Positions 6,982 through 15,626 of a stretch of 37,113 bases of DNA are shown piece by piece; position 1 is the stretch's first letter, and every line of letters begins with the position of its first letter. The DNA is from an uncultured Bacteroidia bacterium (GTDB lineage Bacteria; Bacteroidota; Bacteroidia; Bacteroidales; UBA932). Both the position numbers and the translations under genes were made by a program. The stretch covers positions 1 through 37,113 of the forward strand of contig CACXCS010000094.1 in assembly GCA_902766255.1 (NCBI GenBank). Reading direction: 5' to 3'. Under the pieces are notes generated by a model that saw nothing but the letters and a program-made list of their open reading frames with translations, was not told where the DNA came from and did no database searches.

Positions 6982-8703
6982 ATGAGGCGCCTGCTTTTCG
7001 CTATGATCCTTTTCTTCGCCCCGATCGCTCTCTTTGCGGATGGGTTCAGGGCCGTGGTCATACCTGTGGAATTCAGTGACCTCTCCTTCACCGACAGACA
7101 AACCGCGGTAGACACCAAAGTCCAGGTGGCCAGCAAATACTTCAACGACCAATTCTCCCCCGGCCGCACTTTTACATTCGATGTACTCCCTACGGTACAT
7201 CTCAAGAAGCTATATTCCTGGTACGGAGCCAATTCTTCCACCAGCCGCGACTTCCGCTGCGGCGAGCTCGTCAGGGATGTCATTTCTGCCATCTCCGCCA
7301 ACCTGAGCCCGTACGACAATGACGGCGACGGAGTCGTGGACAACGTGTACCTGCTTGCCGCAGGTCCAAGCGAATCTGACGGCGCCGGTGCCGATTACCT
7401 CTGGCCCAAGCAGGCACGCATGAGTGAGTCCGGCGGGCGCATCCAGTACGGCAACAGCTTTATAGACAGCTTCACTGTATGTACTGAGTTCTCCTCCCCT
7501 GCCGTTTTCTGCCACGAATTCGCACATACCTTCGGCCTGCCCGACCTGTACGATACCGACGGCTCCGGAAGCAGCGGCACGGCAAAAGGTCTGTGGGGCA
7601 AATTGAGCCTGATGGGCATGGGCGAGGATGAAGCGGCCAGCGGACTGCCGGTCAATTTCAGCGCCATCGAGCTGGAACAGCTAGGCATAGGAAACAGAGT
7701 GCCTTTTTACAGAGGATACTGCCGCCTGTTCCCAATCAGCTCCAGCAAACAGTACCTGCGCATCGATTCCGGCATAGAGGGCGAGTACTATCTCCTGGAA
7801 TGCCGCAAACCCGAAGGCTGGGACCAATCCCTAAGCGGCGGCTTGATCATATACCACATCGACAAGTCGAACAATAATGCCTGGTTCTCAGACCTTTACA
7901 AACGCAACCTCACAGCCCGTGAGCGCTGGCAACTCAATCAGGTCAACTGCCGCCCCGACCACCAGTGTGCATACGTGGTCAGCGCTACTCCCGGCACCAC
8001 GGATGTAAAATATGCCTTTTTCCCCCAGCCGGGGCACAGTACATTCGGCTCCGACACCGACCCGTCCTTCCGTTTCTGGAACGGGGAAACAAGTATTTTC
8101 GCCATCGACCAGATAAGCGTCGGCAGCGACGGCAGCATCAACTTGTTCATACTCACCCCTATAACGCTGCGCTCCAGCCAGACATTCCAGGATGCCATTA
8201 TTTTGAGCTGGGAAACGGACAGCCGCCTGGACATCAGTCACTGCCTCGTAAGTTGGCACAATGAGGACGCCAAAGAAGGAACCGTACTCGAGTCGGCACA
8301 GGTGCAGCCGCAGCCGGACGGAACTTTCTTCTATGTCGTAGAAGGCCTGAAGCCGTCCTCCTCCTATTCTATACGCATACAAGCCATCCTGAAAGACGCT
8401 TCTTCTTTCTCCTACCAGTTGTCTCTGGACACCAAGGGCATGCAGAAAGACACCTATCCGTTCATATACCTGAATTCCGGATCCCGTAACGAGGACGGTT
8501 CTTTCAAATCAGGCGAGCCAGTTCCACTGAGAGTCTACAACCTTGAGGACTCTCCCATGGTTACATGGTACTTCGACGGGTCCATAATCAAGCCCGATTC
8601 AGACGGATACTGGCATCCCGTATCCAGCGGCACGCTCAAGGCCGAAATATGGTATCAGGACGGTTCGATGGAAATAATCACCAAGAGAATCAACGTACGA
8701 TGA
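6982..8703 (+). CDS. Secreted M6-family (immune inhibitor A-like) metalloprotease
   Basis: This 573-residue protein begins with a signal peptide (MRRLLFAMILFFAPIALFA, cleavage near 19-20), so it is exported. The catalytic zinc site is HEFAHTFGLPDLYD with His178, Glu179 and His182, the extended HExxHxxGxxD motif of M6 peptidases. An acidic DNDGDGVVD stretch at 112-120 resembles a calcium loop. After the protease domain comes a fibronectin-III-like region (about 391-485). A short C-terminal beta-rich segment follows (about 495-573). The target is unknown; M6 peptidases often degrade host or matrix proteins. Its stop overlaps the start of the following lipoprotein gene (ATGA), so the two are probably translated together. 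Confidence 0.88.
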   Translation: MRRLLFAMILFFAPIALFADGFRAVVIPVEFSDLSFTDRQTAVDTKVQVASKYFNDQFSPGRTFTFDVLPTVHLKKLYSWYGANSSTSRDFRCGELVRDVISAISANLSPYDNDGDGVVDNVYLLAAGPSESDGAGADYLWPKQARMSESGGRIQYGNSFIDSFTVCTEFSSPAVFCHEFAHTFGLPDLYDTDGSGSSGTAKGLWGKLSLMGMGEDEAASGLPVNFSAIELEQLGIGNRVPFYRGYCRLFPISSSKQYLRIDSGIEGEYYLLECRKPEGWDQSLSGGLIIYHIDKSNNNAWFSDLYKRNLTARERWQLNQVNCRPDHQCAYVVSATPGTTDVKYAFFPQPGHSTFGSDTDPSFRFWNGETSIFAIDQISVGSDGSINLFILTPITLRSSQTFQDAIILSWETDSRLDISHCLVSWHNEDAKEGTVLESAQVQPQPDGTFFYVVEGLKPSSSYSIRIQAILKDASSFSYQLSLDTKGMQKDTYPFIYLNSGSRNEDGSFKSGEPVPLRVYNLEDSPMVTWYFDGSIIKPDSDGYWHPVSSGTLKAEIWYQDGSMEIITKRINVR

Positions 8704-9119
8704 AGCCAGGCCGCCTTATTATGCCATATATTGCACTCCTGCTGACCATTATGGCAGGCGGGTGCACCCAAGGTACCACATCGTTGAGCACCTTCACCAA
8801 GGACAGTACCGTGCGCCTGGAACTCGACGGGCAGAAGATCTTCGTATTCAACGAGAATACATGCCAGCTCTCATACAACGAGAACCACTGCACCTTCCGG
8901 GCACACACCGATACGATGCTGGACTTCTTCACCGTCAGACTGGACCATATTCCATCCAACATGGGTGAAGAAGTCACAGCCGACATCTCCTGGAACACCA
9001 CCTACGGCGAAAGGGCAAAAAACAACATCACCCTCAATGTTCAACGCATCTGGGGTGATGTTATATGGCTTTGCGACGCCAGTCAGCACACGGCTGTCGT
9101 GGTGCGCACCTTAAAATGA
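8700..9119 (+). CDS. Small lipoprotein coupled to the M6 protease
   Basis: I do not recognise this 139-residue protein. The start at 8700 overlaps the protease stop by 4 nt (ATGA). Its N-terminus [22 protein letters not shown] is a type II signal sequence with lipobox AGGC, so it is probably anchored to a membrane by lipid. The rest is rich in threonine and aromatic residues with alternating polarity, suggesting one small beta-sandwich domain. The overlap suggests it helps or restrains the protease; this is inference. The last 9 bp overlap the end of convergent tpiA. Confidence 0.75.
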   Translation: MKPGRLIMPYIALLLTIMAGGCTQGTTSLSTFTKDSTVRLELDGQKIFVFNENTCQLSYNENHCTFRAHTDTMLDFFTVRLDHIPSNMGEEVTADISWNTTYGERAKNNITLNVQRIWGDVIWLCDASQHTAVVVRTLK

Positions 9120-9866
9120 CAGTGCAATTCCGATAAAGTCGTCGGCCTTGAGGGCAGCGCCGCCGATGAGACCTCCGTCAATATCTTTCTGGGCAAACAG
9201 TTCCTTGGCATTGGAAGGTTTGCAGGAGCCGCCATACAGGATGGTGGTATCCTCGGCAACCTCGCAGCCGAACTTTTCAGCGATGGTTTTGCGGATGAAG
9301 GCGTGAATCTCCTCGGCCTGCTCGGCGGTGGCGGTTTTGCCTGTTCCTATGGCCCAGACGGGCTCGTATGCTACCACGATATGCTTCATATCCTCGGCAC
9401 TGAGGGTGAAGAGGACATTCTTGATCTGGGTTTCGCACACCTCGAAGTGGCGGCCGGCCTCACGCTCCTCCAGATTTTCGCCTACGCAAAGGATGACATC
9501 CAGACCGGCGTCAAGAGCCAGGCGGACTTTGTCGACGAGCTTGGCGTCCGTTTCGCCGTAATACTGACGGCGCTCGGAATGTCCGAGGATAGTATACTGG
9601 CAACCTACGGATGCCAGCATGGCGGCGGAGACTTCACCGGTATAGGCGCCCTTCTCCTTGTCGGCGCAATTCTCTGCCGACAGACCCACCTTGCTGCCCT
9701 TGAGGACCTCGCAGACAGGATACAGGTGAGGGAACGGGGTGGCTACGATCAGTTTTACATTGGCAGGTACTTCAGCCGAACGGGCCACTACCGCCTTGGC
9801 GAGCTCAACGCCCTCGGGAACCGTGGTGTTCATTTTCCAGTTTCCCGCAACTATTTTTTTTCTCAT
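9111..9866 (-). CDS. tpiA: Triosephosphate isomerase
   Basis: TpiA interconverts dihydroxyacetone phosphate and glyceraldehyde-3-phosphate in glycolysis. The 251-residue protein has GNWKMN with the substrate-binding Asn and Lys near the N-terminus. The electrophilic histidine is in GHSERR, and the catalytic glutamate in [10 protein letters not shown], the hallmark of the family. The phosphate-binding segments LYGGS and GGLIGGAAL lie near the C-terminus. The length is standard. It is a single gene between convergent and divergent neighbours. Confidence 0.97.
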   Translation of the reverse strand: MRKKIVAGNWKMNTTVPEGVELAKAVVARSAEVPANVKLIVATPFPHLYPVCEVLKGSKVGLSAENCADKEKGAYTGEVSAAMLASVGCQYTILGHSERRQYYGETDAKLVDKVRLALDAGLDVILCVGENLEEREAGRHFEVCETQIKNVLFTLSAEDMKHIVVAYEPVWAIGTGKTATAEQAEEIHAFIRKTIAEKFGCEVAEDTTILYGGSCKPSNAKELFAQKDIDGGLIGGAALKADDFIGIALSF

Positions 9867-9895
9867 ACTTTAATGTAATTTGTCTTTAGCGATTG

Positions 9896-9903
9896 CAAAT
9901 TTA
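9896..9903 (-). promoter_or_regulatory. tpiA -7 promoter element (minus strand TAAATTTG)
   Basis: The complement of CAAATTTA at 9896-9903 is an exact TAnnTTTG match, 29 nt upstream of the tpiA start. A nearby 7-of-8 match on the plus strand (CAAATTTG, 9916-9923) could drive tyrS, whose ATG is at 9945. The two boxes lie only 12 bp apart in a 78-bp divergent gap. Confidence 0.5.
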
Positions 9904-9944
9904 CTAATAATTGTCCAAATTTGCGGTCTGTTAGCATTTATATT

Positions 9945-11237
9945 ATGAAGAATTTTGTAGATGAGTTAAAGTGGAGAGGGATGATCCACGACATTATGCC
10001 CGGCACCGAGGAAGAATTACTCAAAGGACCGGCTTCAGCATACGTAGGAATCGACCCTACAGGTGATTCCCTGCACATCGGTCACCTGGTCAGCATAATG
10101 ATCCTCAAGCACTTCCAGGCCTGCGGCCACAAGCCCTACGCACTGGTCGGCGGCGCTACCGGAATGATAGGCGACCCGTCCATGAAAAGCCAGGAGCGCA
10201 ACCTTCTGGACGAGGCTACCCTGGCCCACAATGTCGAATGCATCAAGGCCCAGCTGGGCAAATTCCTGGATTTCAACTCCAGCGCCCCCAACAAGGCTGA
10301 ACTGGTGAACAACTACGACTGGATGAAGGACTATACTTTCATCAATTTTGCCCGCGACATCGGCAAAATGATAACGGTCAACTACATGATGAGCAAGGAT
10401 TCGGTCAAGAAGCGCCTTTCCCGCGACTCCTCCGAGGGCATGTCTTTCACCGAGTTCTCCTATCAGCTGCTTCAGGGCTATGACTTCCTGTATCTTTATC
10501 AGAACAAGGGCGTAAAACTGCAGCTCGGCGGCGCGGACCAGTGGGGCAATATCACCACCGGCACCGAAATGATCCGCCGCACCTGCTCCGGCGAGGCCTT
10601 CGCGCTCACCTGCCCCCTCATCACCAAGGCGGACGGCGGTAAATTCGGAAAAACCGAGAAGGGCAACATCTGGCTTGACCCTGCACGTACCAGCCCTTAC
10701 CAGTTCTACCAGTTCTGGCTGAACGTCAGCGACGCCGACGCCGAGCGCTACATCAAGATCTTCACCATGCTCGACCGCGCCACCATCGAGGAAGCGATAG
10801 CCGCTCACCGCGAGTGCCCCGAAAGACGCGAGCTCCAGAAGCTCCTTGCCCGCGAGGTTACCATTATGGTACACGGCCAGGCAGAATACGAGAATGCCCT
10901 GCGCGCTTCTGCCATCCTCTTCGGCAAAGCCACTTCGGAGGACCTCCGCAAACTGGACGAGAAGACCTTCCTGGACGTGTTTGACGGCGTTCCCACCTTC
11001 GAAATCAACCGTTCCCGGATGCCTCTCGCCATCCTTGACGCACTGGCAGTGGAAACCTCAATTTTCCCGTCCAAAGGCGAGGCCCGCAAAATGATACAGA
11101 ACAACGGGTTCAGCATCAACAAAGAAAAGTTTACAGACTTCTCCGGCCAGCTCACCGAGCAGGATATCATTGACGGCAAGTACATCCTTGCACAGAAGGG
11201 CAAAAAAGACTATTACATCATAAAGATCAATGGATAA
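9945..11237 (+). CDS. tyrS: Tyrosyl-tRNA synthetase
   Basis: TyrS charges tRNA-Tyr with tyrosine. The 430-residue class I synthetase has the HIGH motif at residues 44-47 and the second signature as KFGKT at about 230. The tyrosine-binding segments LLQGYDF and [10 protein letters not shown] are present, and the C-terminal region (about 350-430) looks like the S4-type tRNA-binding domain. I chose the ATG at 9945 ([12 protein letters not shown]), since residues before it are encoded by promoter sequence. It overlaps rbfA by 8 nt, so the genes are probably one operon. Confidence 0.96.
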   Translation: MKNFVDELKWRGMIHDIMPGTEEELLKGPASAYVGIDPTGDSLHIGHLVSIMILKHFQACGHKPYALVGGATGMIGDPSMKSQERNLLDEATLAHNVECIKAQLGKFLDFNSSAPNKAELVNNYDWMKDYTFINFARDIGKMITVNYMMSKDSVKKRLSRDSSEGMSFTEFSYQLLQGYDFLYLYQNKGVKLQLGGADQWGNITTGTEMIRRTCSGEAFALTCPLITKADGGKFGKTEKGNIWLDPARTSPYQFYQFWLNVSDADAERYIKIFTMLDRATIEEAIAAHRECPERRELQKLLAREVTIMVHGQAEYENALRASAILFGKATSEDLRKLDEKTFLDVFDGVPTFEINRSRMPLAILDALAVETSIFPSKGEARKMIQNNGFSINKEKFTDFSGQLTEQDIIDGKYILAQKGKKDYYIIKING

Positions 11238-11580
11238 CAAACCAGCAGGAACACGGCAGCTCAAGGTCGCACGCGAGATTCAGCGCGACCTTGCAGAGAT
11301 CATCCGCAGCAAGGGCATGGGTGTGTTCGGAGGTGCGATGGTCACTGTAAGCGAGGTGCGAATCAGCCCCGATCTCAGCATAGCCAAGGTCTTCGTGAGC
11401 ATCTTTCCCTCTGAAAAGCAGTCTTCCGTCATGCAGATTCTCGAAGAGAACAAGAAGGCCCTGCGCGGCGAGCTTGGCCGCCAGGTCAGTTCCCAGCTCA
11501 GGATAGTGCCCGAGATCGACTTCTTCCTGGACACATCCCTGGACTACGCCGAGCATATCGAAGAACTGCTTCGCAAATGA
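11230..11580 (+). CDS. rbfA: Ribosome-binding factor A
   Basis: RbfA is a KH-like protein that helps mature the 30S subunit, acting on the 5' end of 16S rRNA. The 116-residue protein has the typical N-terminus ([14 protein letters not shown]), the [20 protein letters not shown] strands and the closing [24 protein letters not shown] pattern. It starts 8 nt inside the tyrS end and its stop overlaps the next start by 4 nt, so all three genes are probably translated from one mRNA. Confidence 0.94.
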   Translation: MDNKPAGTRQLKVAREIQRDLAEIIRSKGMGVFGGAMVTVSEVRISPDLSIAKVFVSIFPSEKQSSVMQILEENKKALRGELGRQVSSQLRIVPEIDFFLDTSLDYAEHIEELLRK

Positions 11581-12803
11581 ACCTGCCGCTGTTCATAGCA
11601 CGCAGGTATCTGTTCGCCCGCAAGTCCCACAATGTCATCAATGTGATTTCGGCGATCAGCGCCGTAGGAATGGCAATCGGGACAGCGGCGCTGATTCTGA
11701 TACTCAGCGTCTATAACGGCTTCGATTCGCTCATAAAAAGCAACCTCGGGGACCTCAACCCCGACCTTCTCATGGTGGAAGAGAGCGGTGCCGCCAAATT
11801 CCGCCCCGACTCCGCCGTGGTTCAGGCACTGGCTGCCGATCCCCGGGTCCAGTCGGTGTGTTTGTGTCTGGAGGACAACGTGTTCCTCAATTACGCCGGG
11901 AAGCAGTCAATAGCCCGGGCCAAAGGTGTTGAGGACAATTATACGGCCTCGGGACGGCTCGACGGGCACATAAGCGAGGGCGAGCCCCTCCTGCACAAAG
12001 GAGATGTCCCTGCCGCCCTGATAGGTGCCGGACTGGCACGCAAGCTCAGCCTCCACACCAGATTCCTGGATCCGCTTGAGGTATACTACCCCGACCGGAA
12101 CTCGGCCATCTCCATCAGCAATCCCACTGCTTCGGCACGCTGCCGCAAGGTCTTTCCTTCCGGCGTCATGAGCATCAGCAGCGACACCGACGCAGAGCTG
12201 CTTATCCTCCCGCTCTCCGTCATGCAGGACCTCACAGGCAACTCCGATACTGTGAGCGGTGTCGAGATACGCCTTTCCGACAACAGTTCCAGGGCGGTGA
12301 GACGCTTCAAGAAAGACTATTCCTCACGTTGCACCCTGCTCGACAGCTATGAGCAGCAGCCCGTGCTTTTCAAAATGATGAAGTACGAGAAACTGGCCGT
12401 ATTCCTGATACTTATGTTCGTGGTACTCATTGTGGCACTGAACATCTATGGCTCGCTGTCGATGCTTATCATCGAAAAGAAAGCGGATATTGCCACCCTC
12501 AAGGCAATGGGGGCGACAGACACACTCGTACGCCGCATCTTCGTGCTGGAAGGATGGCTGATCTCGCTTTGCGGCATGCTGGCCGGACTTGTGCTGGGCA
12601 TAACGCTGGCACTCCTGCAGCAGCACTTCGGAATGGTCAAGATGCCGGGAAACTTCCTGGTAAGCGCGTATCCCGTGGTGCTGAAAGCCGGAGACGTTCT
12701 GCTGACCGCAGCCGGCGTAGCCCTGACCGGGCTCGCAATCGCTTTGCTGTCGGCTAGTCCAGCAGCTCCATCAGGTGGTCCAGAGTCCGGCGGTCTTTCT
12801 TAG
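11577..12803 (+). CDS. LolC/LolE-type (FtsX/MacB-fold) ABC transporter permease
   Basis: This 408-residue membrane protein resembles LolC/LolE, the permease subunits that extract lipoproteins from the inner membrane. The N-terminal signature (RRYLFARKSHNVINVIS, first helix about 20-45) is typical. A large periplasmic domain (about 46-265) and three C-terminal helices (about 268-290, 320-345, 365-390) follow. The conserved KADIATLKAMGA sits between helices 2 and 3. No ATPase gene is adjacent. The last 15 residues are encoded opposite the S4 gene, a 50-bp convergent overlap, and do not look like a family C-terminus. Lipoprotein substrate is inferred from the family. Confidence 0.85.
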   Translation: MNLPLFIARRYLFARKSHNVINVISAISAVGMAIGTAALILILSVYNGFDSLIKSNLGDLNPDLLMVEESGAAKFRPDSAVVQALAADPRVQSVCLCLEDNVFLNYAGKQSIARAKGVEDNYTASGRLDGHISEGEPLLHKGDVPAALIGAGLARKLSLHTRFLDPLEVYYPDRNSAISISNPTASARCRKVFPSGVMSISSDTDAELLILPLSVMQDLTGNSDTVSGVEIRLSDNSSRAVRRFKKDYSSRCTLLDSYEQQPVLFKMMKYEKLAVFLILMFVVLIVALNIYGSLSMLIIEKKADIATLKAMGATDTLVRRIFVLEGWLISLCGMLAGLVLGITLALLQQHFGMVKMPGNFLVSAYPVVLKAGDVLLTAAGVALTGLAIALLSASPAAPSGGPESGGLS

Positions 12804-13134
12804 TGGGGCGGCCGGAGCCTTTGTCGCGGCGCATCACTATTGTTTCCTTGGGAGCGTGGAACTTGGCCCTTTCCGACTCGGGAGTAAGGTCCTGGGCATA
12901 GTCGGGGACGAGTTGTGCCCCCATACGGTTCTCGCTGAGCTGCAGCACTTTATAGCTTAACGTCGCAGGCCCTTTGTGGACCTCCAGCACATCGCCTATC
13001 TTTACTGCCTTGCTGGGCTTGGCAACGGTGGAATTAATGCGGACCTTATTGCCGCTGCAGGCGTCAGTAGCCTCGCTGCGGGTCTTATAAACCCTGATGG
13101 CCCATAGATATTTGTCGGCCCTTACACTGTCCAT
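12754..13134 (-). CDS. S4-domain RNA-binding protein (Hsp15-like)
   Basis: This 126-residue basic protein has an N-terminal S4 domain beginning RADKYLWAIRVYKTRSEA. Its C-terminal tail RDKGSGRPTKKDRR is typical of Hsp15/HslR relatives. Hsp15 binds 50S subunits that carry a stalled nascent chain. It is encoded just downstream of a DJ-1 gene, overlapping it by 13 nt, so the two are likely co-transcribed. Its 3' end overlaps the convergent permease gene by 50 bp. The family call is good; the exact role in this lineage is unknown. Confidence 0.85.
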   Translation of the reverse strand: MDSVRADKYLWAIRVYKTRSEATDACSGNKVRINSTVAKPSKAVKIGDVLEVHKGPATLSYKVLQLSENRMGAQLVPDYAQDLTPESERAKFHAPKETIVMRRDKGSGRPTKKDRRTLDHLMELLD

Positions 13135-13697
13135 AGATACAAAGAATGCTTAACGTCCTCTACTCTTTCAGGATGCAGCATGCCCAGGATTTCAAGCCCG
13201 AAACTTACTGCATGCCCGGCACTGCGGCCGGTAATAATGCGCCCGCTGCGCAAAGCACCTTTGGGAACGAACTTTCCGCCTTTGCTCATTGGCAGCTCTT
13301 CAAAGCCCTCGAAGCATGTAAACTCCACGCCTTCAAGCGAATCCAGCTTACCAAGCACCAAACCGGGAGCAGCACAGATGGCGGCAAGGGTACCGCCGGC
13401 AGCATAATGGGCTTTCATGGCGTCCATAAGCGGCTCGCATGCAGCCAGGTTCTTGGTGCCCGGCATACCCCCGGGGAAAATCATAATGTCCTCAGGACCG
13501 GTACCGTACGCCCCAAGGTCAACCCCGTCAAGGGTGAATGCTGCATCCACAATAACTCCGTGCGAGCTGGATACAGGCGTATCGTCGTAAATGGAAATCA
13601 GATTGACATCGATACCTCCCCTGCGGAGGACGTCGTTTGTGGCCAGGGCTTCCATATCCTCGAAGCCGTCGGCGAGAAAGATGTTGATGCCTTTCAT
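13122..13697 (-). CDS. DJ-1/PfpI (ThiJ/YajL)-family protein
   Basis: This 191-residue protein belongs to the DJ-1/YajL branch of the DJ-1/PfpI superfamily. The conserved glutamate is in GFEDMEA (Glu13) and the reactive cysteine in AICAAPG (Cys108). The family is linked to oxidative-stress protection, chaperone and glyoxalase-type activities; which applies here cannot be read. The C-terminal RSAGHAVSFGLEIL segment is family-typical. It leads a two-gene minus-strand group with the S4 protein. Confidence 0.9.
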   Translation of the reverse strand: MKGINIFLADGFEDMEALATNDVLRRGGIDVNLISIYDDTPVSSSHGVIVDAAFTLDGVDLGAYGTGPEDIMIFPGGMPGTKNLAACEPLMDAMKAHYAAGGTLAAICAAPGLVLGKLDSLEGVEFTCFEGFEELPMSKGGKFVPKGALRSGRIITGRSAGHAVSFGLEILGMLHPERVEDVKHSLYLWTV

Positions 13698-13735
13698 ATG
13701 CCAAAATTTGTTTCGGCAATATACTGATTTTTCCG

Positions 13736-13743
13736 TATTTTTG
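13736..13743 (+). promoter_or_regulatory. -7 promoter element TATTTTTG of the isomerase-like gene
   Basis: An exact TAnnTTTG match ends 6 nt before the ATG at 13750, which predicts a 3-4 nt leader. TTTC at 13711-13714 could be a weak -33 element (21-nt spacer). The 52-bp gap is shared with the divergent DJ-1 gene. Confidence 0.55.
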
Positions 13744-13749
13744 TACCCT

Positions 13750-14733
13750 ATGGAAGAAAAGAAATTATATCCCCTGCGCTTTTGCGCCCTTCAGGACGAG
13801 TATTCCTGGGGCACCGACGAGTTCTGCCTGGCCGACCTTGGCTACCGTGATTCCCTCGTCCGCGACGGCTGGCTGGCCGGCAACACCTTCGGCGAGGTAA
13901 TGGACACCTACATGGACAGGGTCGTCGGCGAAAACGTCTACAACTTCTGGGGCCGCCAGTTCCCGGTGCAGGTCAAGCATATTCGCGTAAAGGGCACGAT
14001 GCCCCTCCGCGTACATCCCGACGCCGAAACCGCAGTCCAGCGCTACGACTTTCTCGGACGCCAGAAGTTATGGTACGTTCTGCGTGCCGGCAAAGACGCC
14101 CGCCTGATGCTGGGCTTCATGCGCGACACCGACGCAGGCGAGGTCTATTCTTCTTGTATCGACGGCAGTATCGGGCAGCTTCTGAATACTGTAGCTCCGC
14201 ACGAAGGGCAGTTCTTCCATATCTTCCCCGGGGTGCCCCACGCTGCTTCCGGCGATATCGAACTGCTGGAGATAAGCGAGTCCTCCCCTCTTGACTTCTG
14301 CCTGTGCGGCTGGGGCCAGGAGGTGAGCACCGAGGAGTTCGATCCCTCGCTCGGCCTCGCCGAGGCTCTGGACTTTATTGACTATAAGGCATGGAAAGCC
14401 CCGGCTGCGCCTCATTCCCATGCCGGTGACCCCGTCCAGAAACTCGTTGACATTCCGGAGTTTACCGTCACCCTCCTCAAACTGGCCGACCCGCTGCACA
14501 TATACAGCGAGCGCTTCGAGTCGTTTATCCTGTACAGCTGCATCAGGGGTGAGGCATCTGTTCAGATGGAGGTGCTGGGGCAGACCGCCCGCTTCCCTCT
14601 TGACGCCGGCCAGACTATGCTCGTCCCTGCAGAATGTCCCGACTTCCTGCTGGTTCCCTCCGACCGCAACACCCTCATCCTCGAAACCACCATCGCTCCA
14701 CGCGAAGAGCCGGACAGCTACCTTTCGAAATAG
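13750..14733 (+). CDS. Class I mannose-6-phosphate isomerase-like cupin protein with an altered metal site
   Basis: This 327-residue protein resembles type I phosphomannose isomerase, which interconverts mannose-6-phosphate and fructose-6-phosphate at a zinc site. Equivalents of two metal-binding histidines are present: VHP (His89) and PGVPHA (His164). The segment that normally reads GKTEMWY here reads GRQKLWY, so the usual glutamate ligand appears to be Lys106. A second cupin-like half follows (about 235-315). I chose the ATG at 13750, 6 nt after a -7 box; the open frame upstream lies antisense to DJ-1. It may be a divergent isomerase or a non-enzymatic relative. Confidence 0.7.
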   Translation: MEEKKLYPLRFCALQDEYSWGTDEFCLADLGYRDSLVRDGWLAGNTFGEVMDTYMDRVVGENVYNFWGRQFPVQVKHIRVKGTMPLRVHPDAETAVQRYDFLGRQKLWYVLRAGKDARLMLGFMRDTDAGEVYSSCIDGSIGQLLNTVAPHEGQFFHIFPGVPHAASGDIELLEISESSPLDFCLCGWGQEVSTEEFDPSLGLAEALDFIDYKAWKAPAAPHSHAGDPVQKLVDIPEFTVTLLKLADPLHIYSERFESFILYSCIRGEASVQMEVLGQTARFPLDAGQTMLVPAECPDFLLVPSDRNTLILETTIAPREEPDSYLSK

Positions 14734-14766
14734 CTGCCCGGCTGAACGTAAGCAATTGGGGATAAA

Positions 14767-15495
14767 TTACTTGGAGGCGTCCTTCAGGGCCTTCTCAACC
14801 TGCTTCTGGACCTCAGGATCCTCAAGCGCCTTTTCGGCTTCCTTCATCGTCTCGTCGAGGCTCTTCTGGAGTCCTTTGTACATCTTGACAGAGTAGCCGA
14901 GCTTTACATCATCCTTCTCCAGAAGGTCAATTTCGCAGCGGCGCAGCACTCCGTCCTTGAGGAAAGACCAGCCGTAGTTTCCAACGTAAATCTCGATGCC
15001 GAAGATCTTGGTACCCATGTTGTCCTGGATCATCTGCTCAAGGTCCTTCTCTGACATCGCCTCATCTTTGTCGGATTTGTCTTCGAAGCCGTAAACATTG
15101 ATGCCGTTGTCGGCCACCTTCTTGGTCACAGCGTAGATACGGCGCACATTCTCTATGTGCTGCTCCTTGGTGTAGGTATCGCCGTCGCAGATCTTGAAGT
15201 TGGCGAGAGCATCGTGCTCGTCACCATAGTAAGTGTACTTGCTGGTCTCGTTGAGCTTGTAGTCAGGGGCCAGGTCGGACAATTTAATACCCTCGTTCTT
15301 CTTGAAGTAGAATTCGGCGGCCTCCTTGGAGTATTTCTCACCCTCGAAGGCCTCTTTCATCATCTTGTCGGCCACTTTCTCCACATCCACCTTTCCATCG
15401 CCGGAATCGGATTTTTTGGAGCCTTTGCCGTCGCCGCAGGCAGCCAAAAGGACCAATGCCGCGACACATGTAATTGCCAGAATCGCTTTTTTCAT
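14767..15495 (-). CDS. Unrecognised lipoprotein
   Basis: I do not recognise this 242-residue protein. It begins with a lipoprotein signal sequence ending LLAAC (Cys20), followed by a flexible Gly/Ser/Asp/Lys-rich linker (21-36). The mature part is highly charged. A central region (about 75-190) has mixed alpha/beta character, with FGIEIYVGNYGWSF near 165-180. The last 40 residues are a Glu/Lys-rich helix, probably amphipathic or coiled-coil. It has its own promoter (15542-15571) and a 46-nt leader, so it appears to be transcribed alone. Confidence 0.75.
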   Translation of the reverse strand: MKKAILAITCVAALVLLAACGDGKGSKKSDSGDGKVDVEKVADKMMKEAFEGEKYSKEAAEFYFKKNEGIKLSDLAPDYKLNETSKYTYYGDEHDALANFKICDGDTYTKEQHIENVRRIYAVTKKVADNGINVYGFEDKSDKDEAMSEKDLEQMIQDNMGTKIFGIEIYVGNYGWSFLKDGVLRRCEIDLLEKDDVKLGYSVKMYKGLQKSLDETMKEAEKALEDPEVQKQVEKALKDASK

Positions 15496-15541
15496 AATGG
15501 ATTGTATTAAATGGTTGATTTATAAACTGTTCTTCAATTGG

Positions 15542-15571
15542 CAAATATAATGAAAATCACCATATTACAAA
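15542..15571 (-). promoter_or_regulatory. Promoter of the unknown lipoprotein gene
   Basis: On the minus strand TATATTTG (complement of 15542-15549) matches the -7 consensus exactly. TTTG (complement of 15568-15571) lies 18 nt upstream in the -33 position. It is one of the better complete promoters in the window. The remainder of the 131-bp gap shows nothing else. Confidence 0.65.
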
Positions 15572-15626
15572 TACGATACGGCAATCAAAGCGAATAATAT
15601 AACTGAAACCCGGCCAACTTGCGCTG

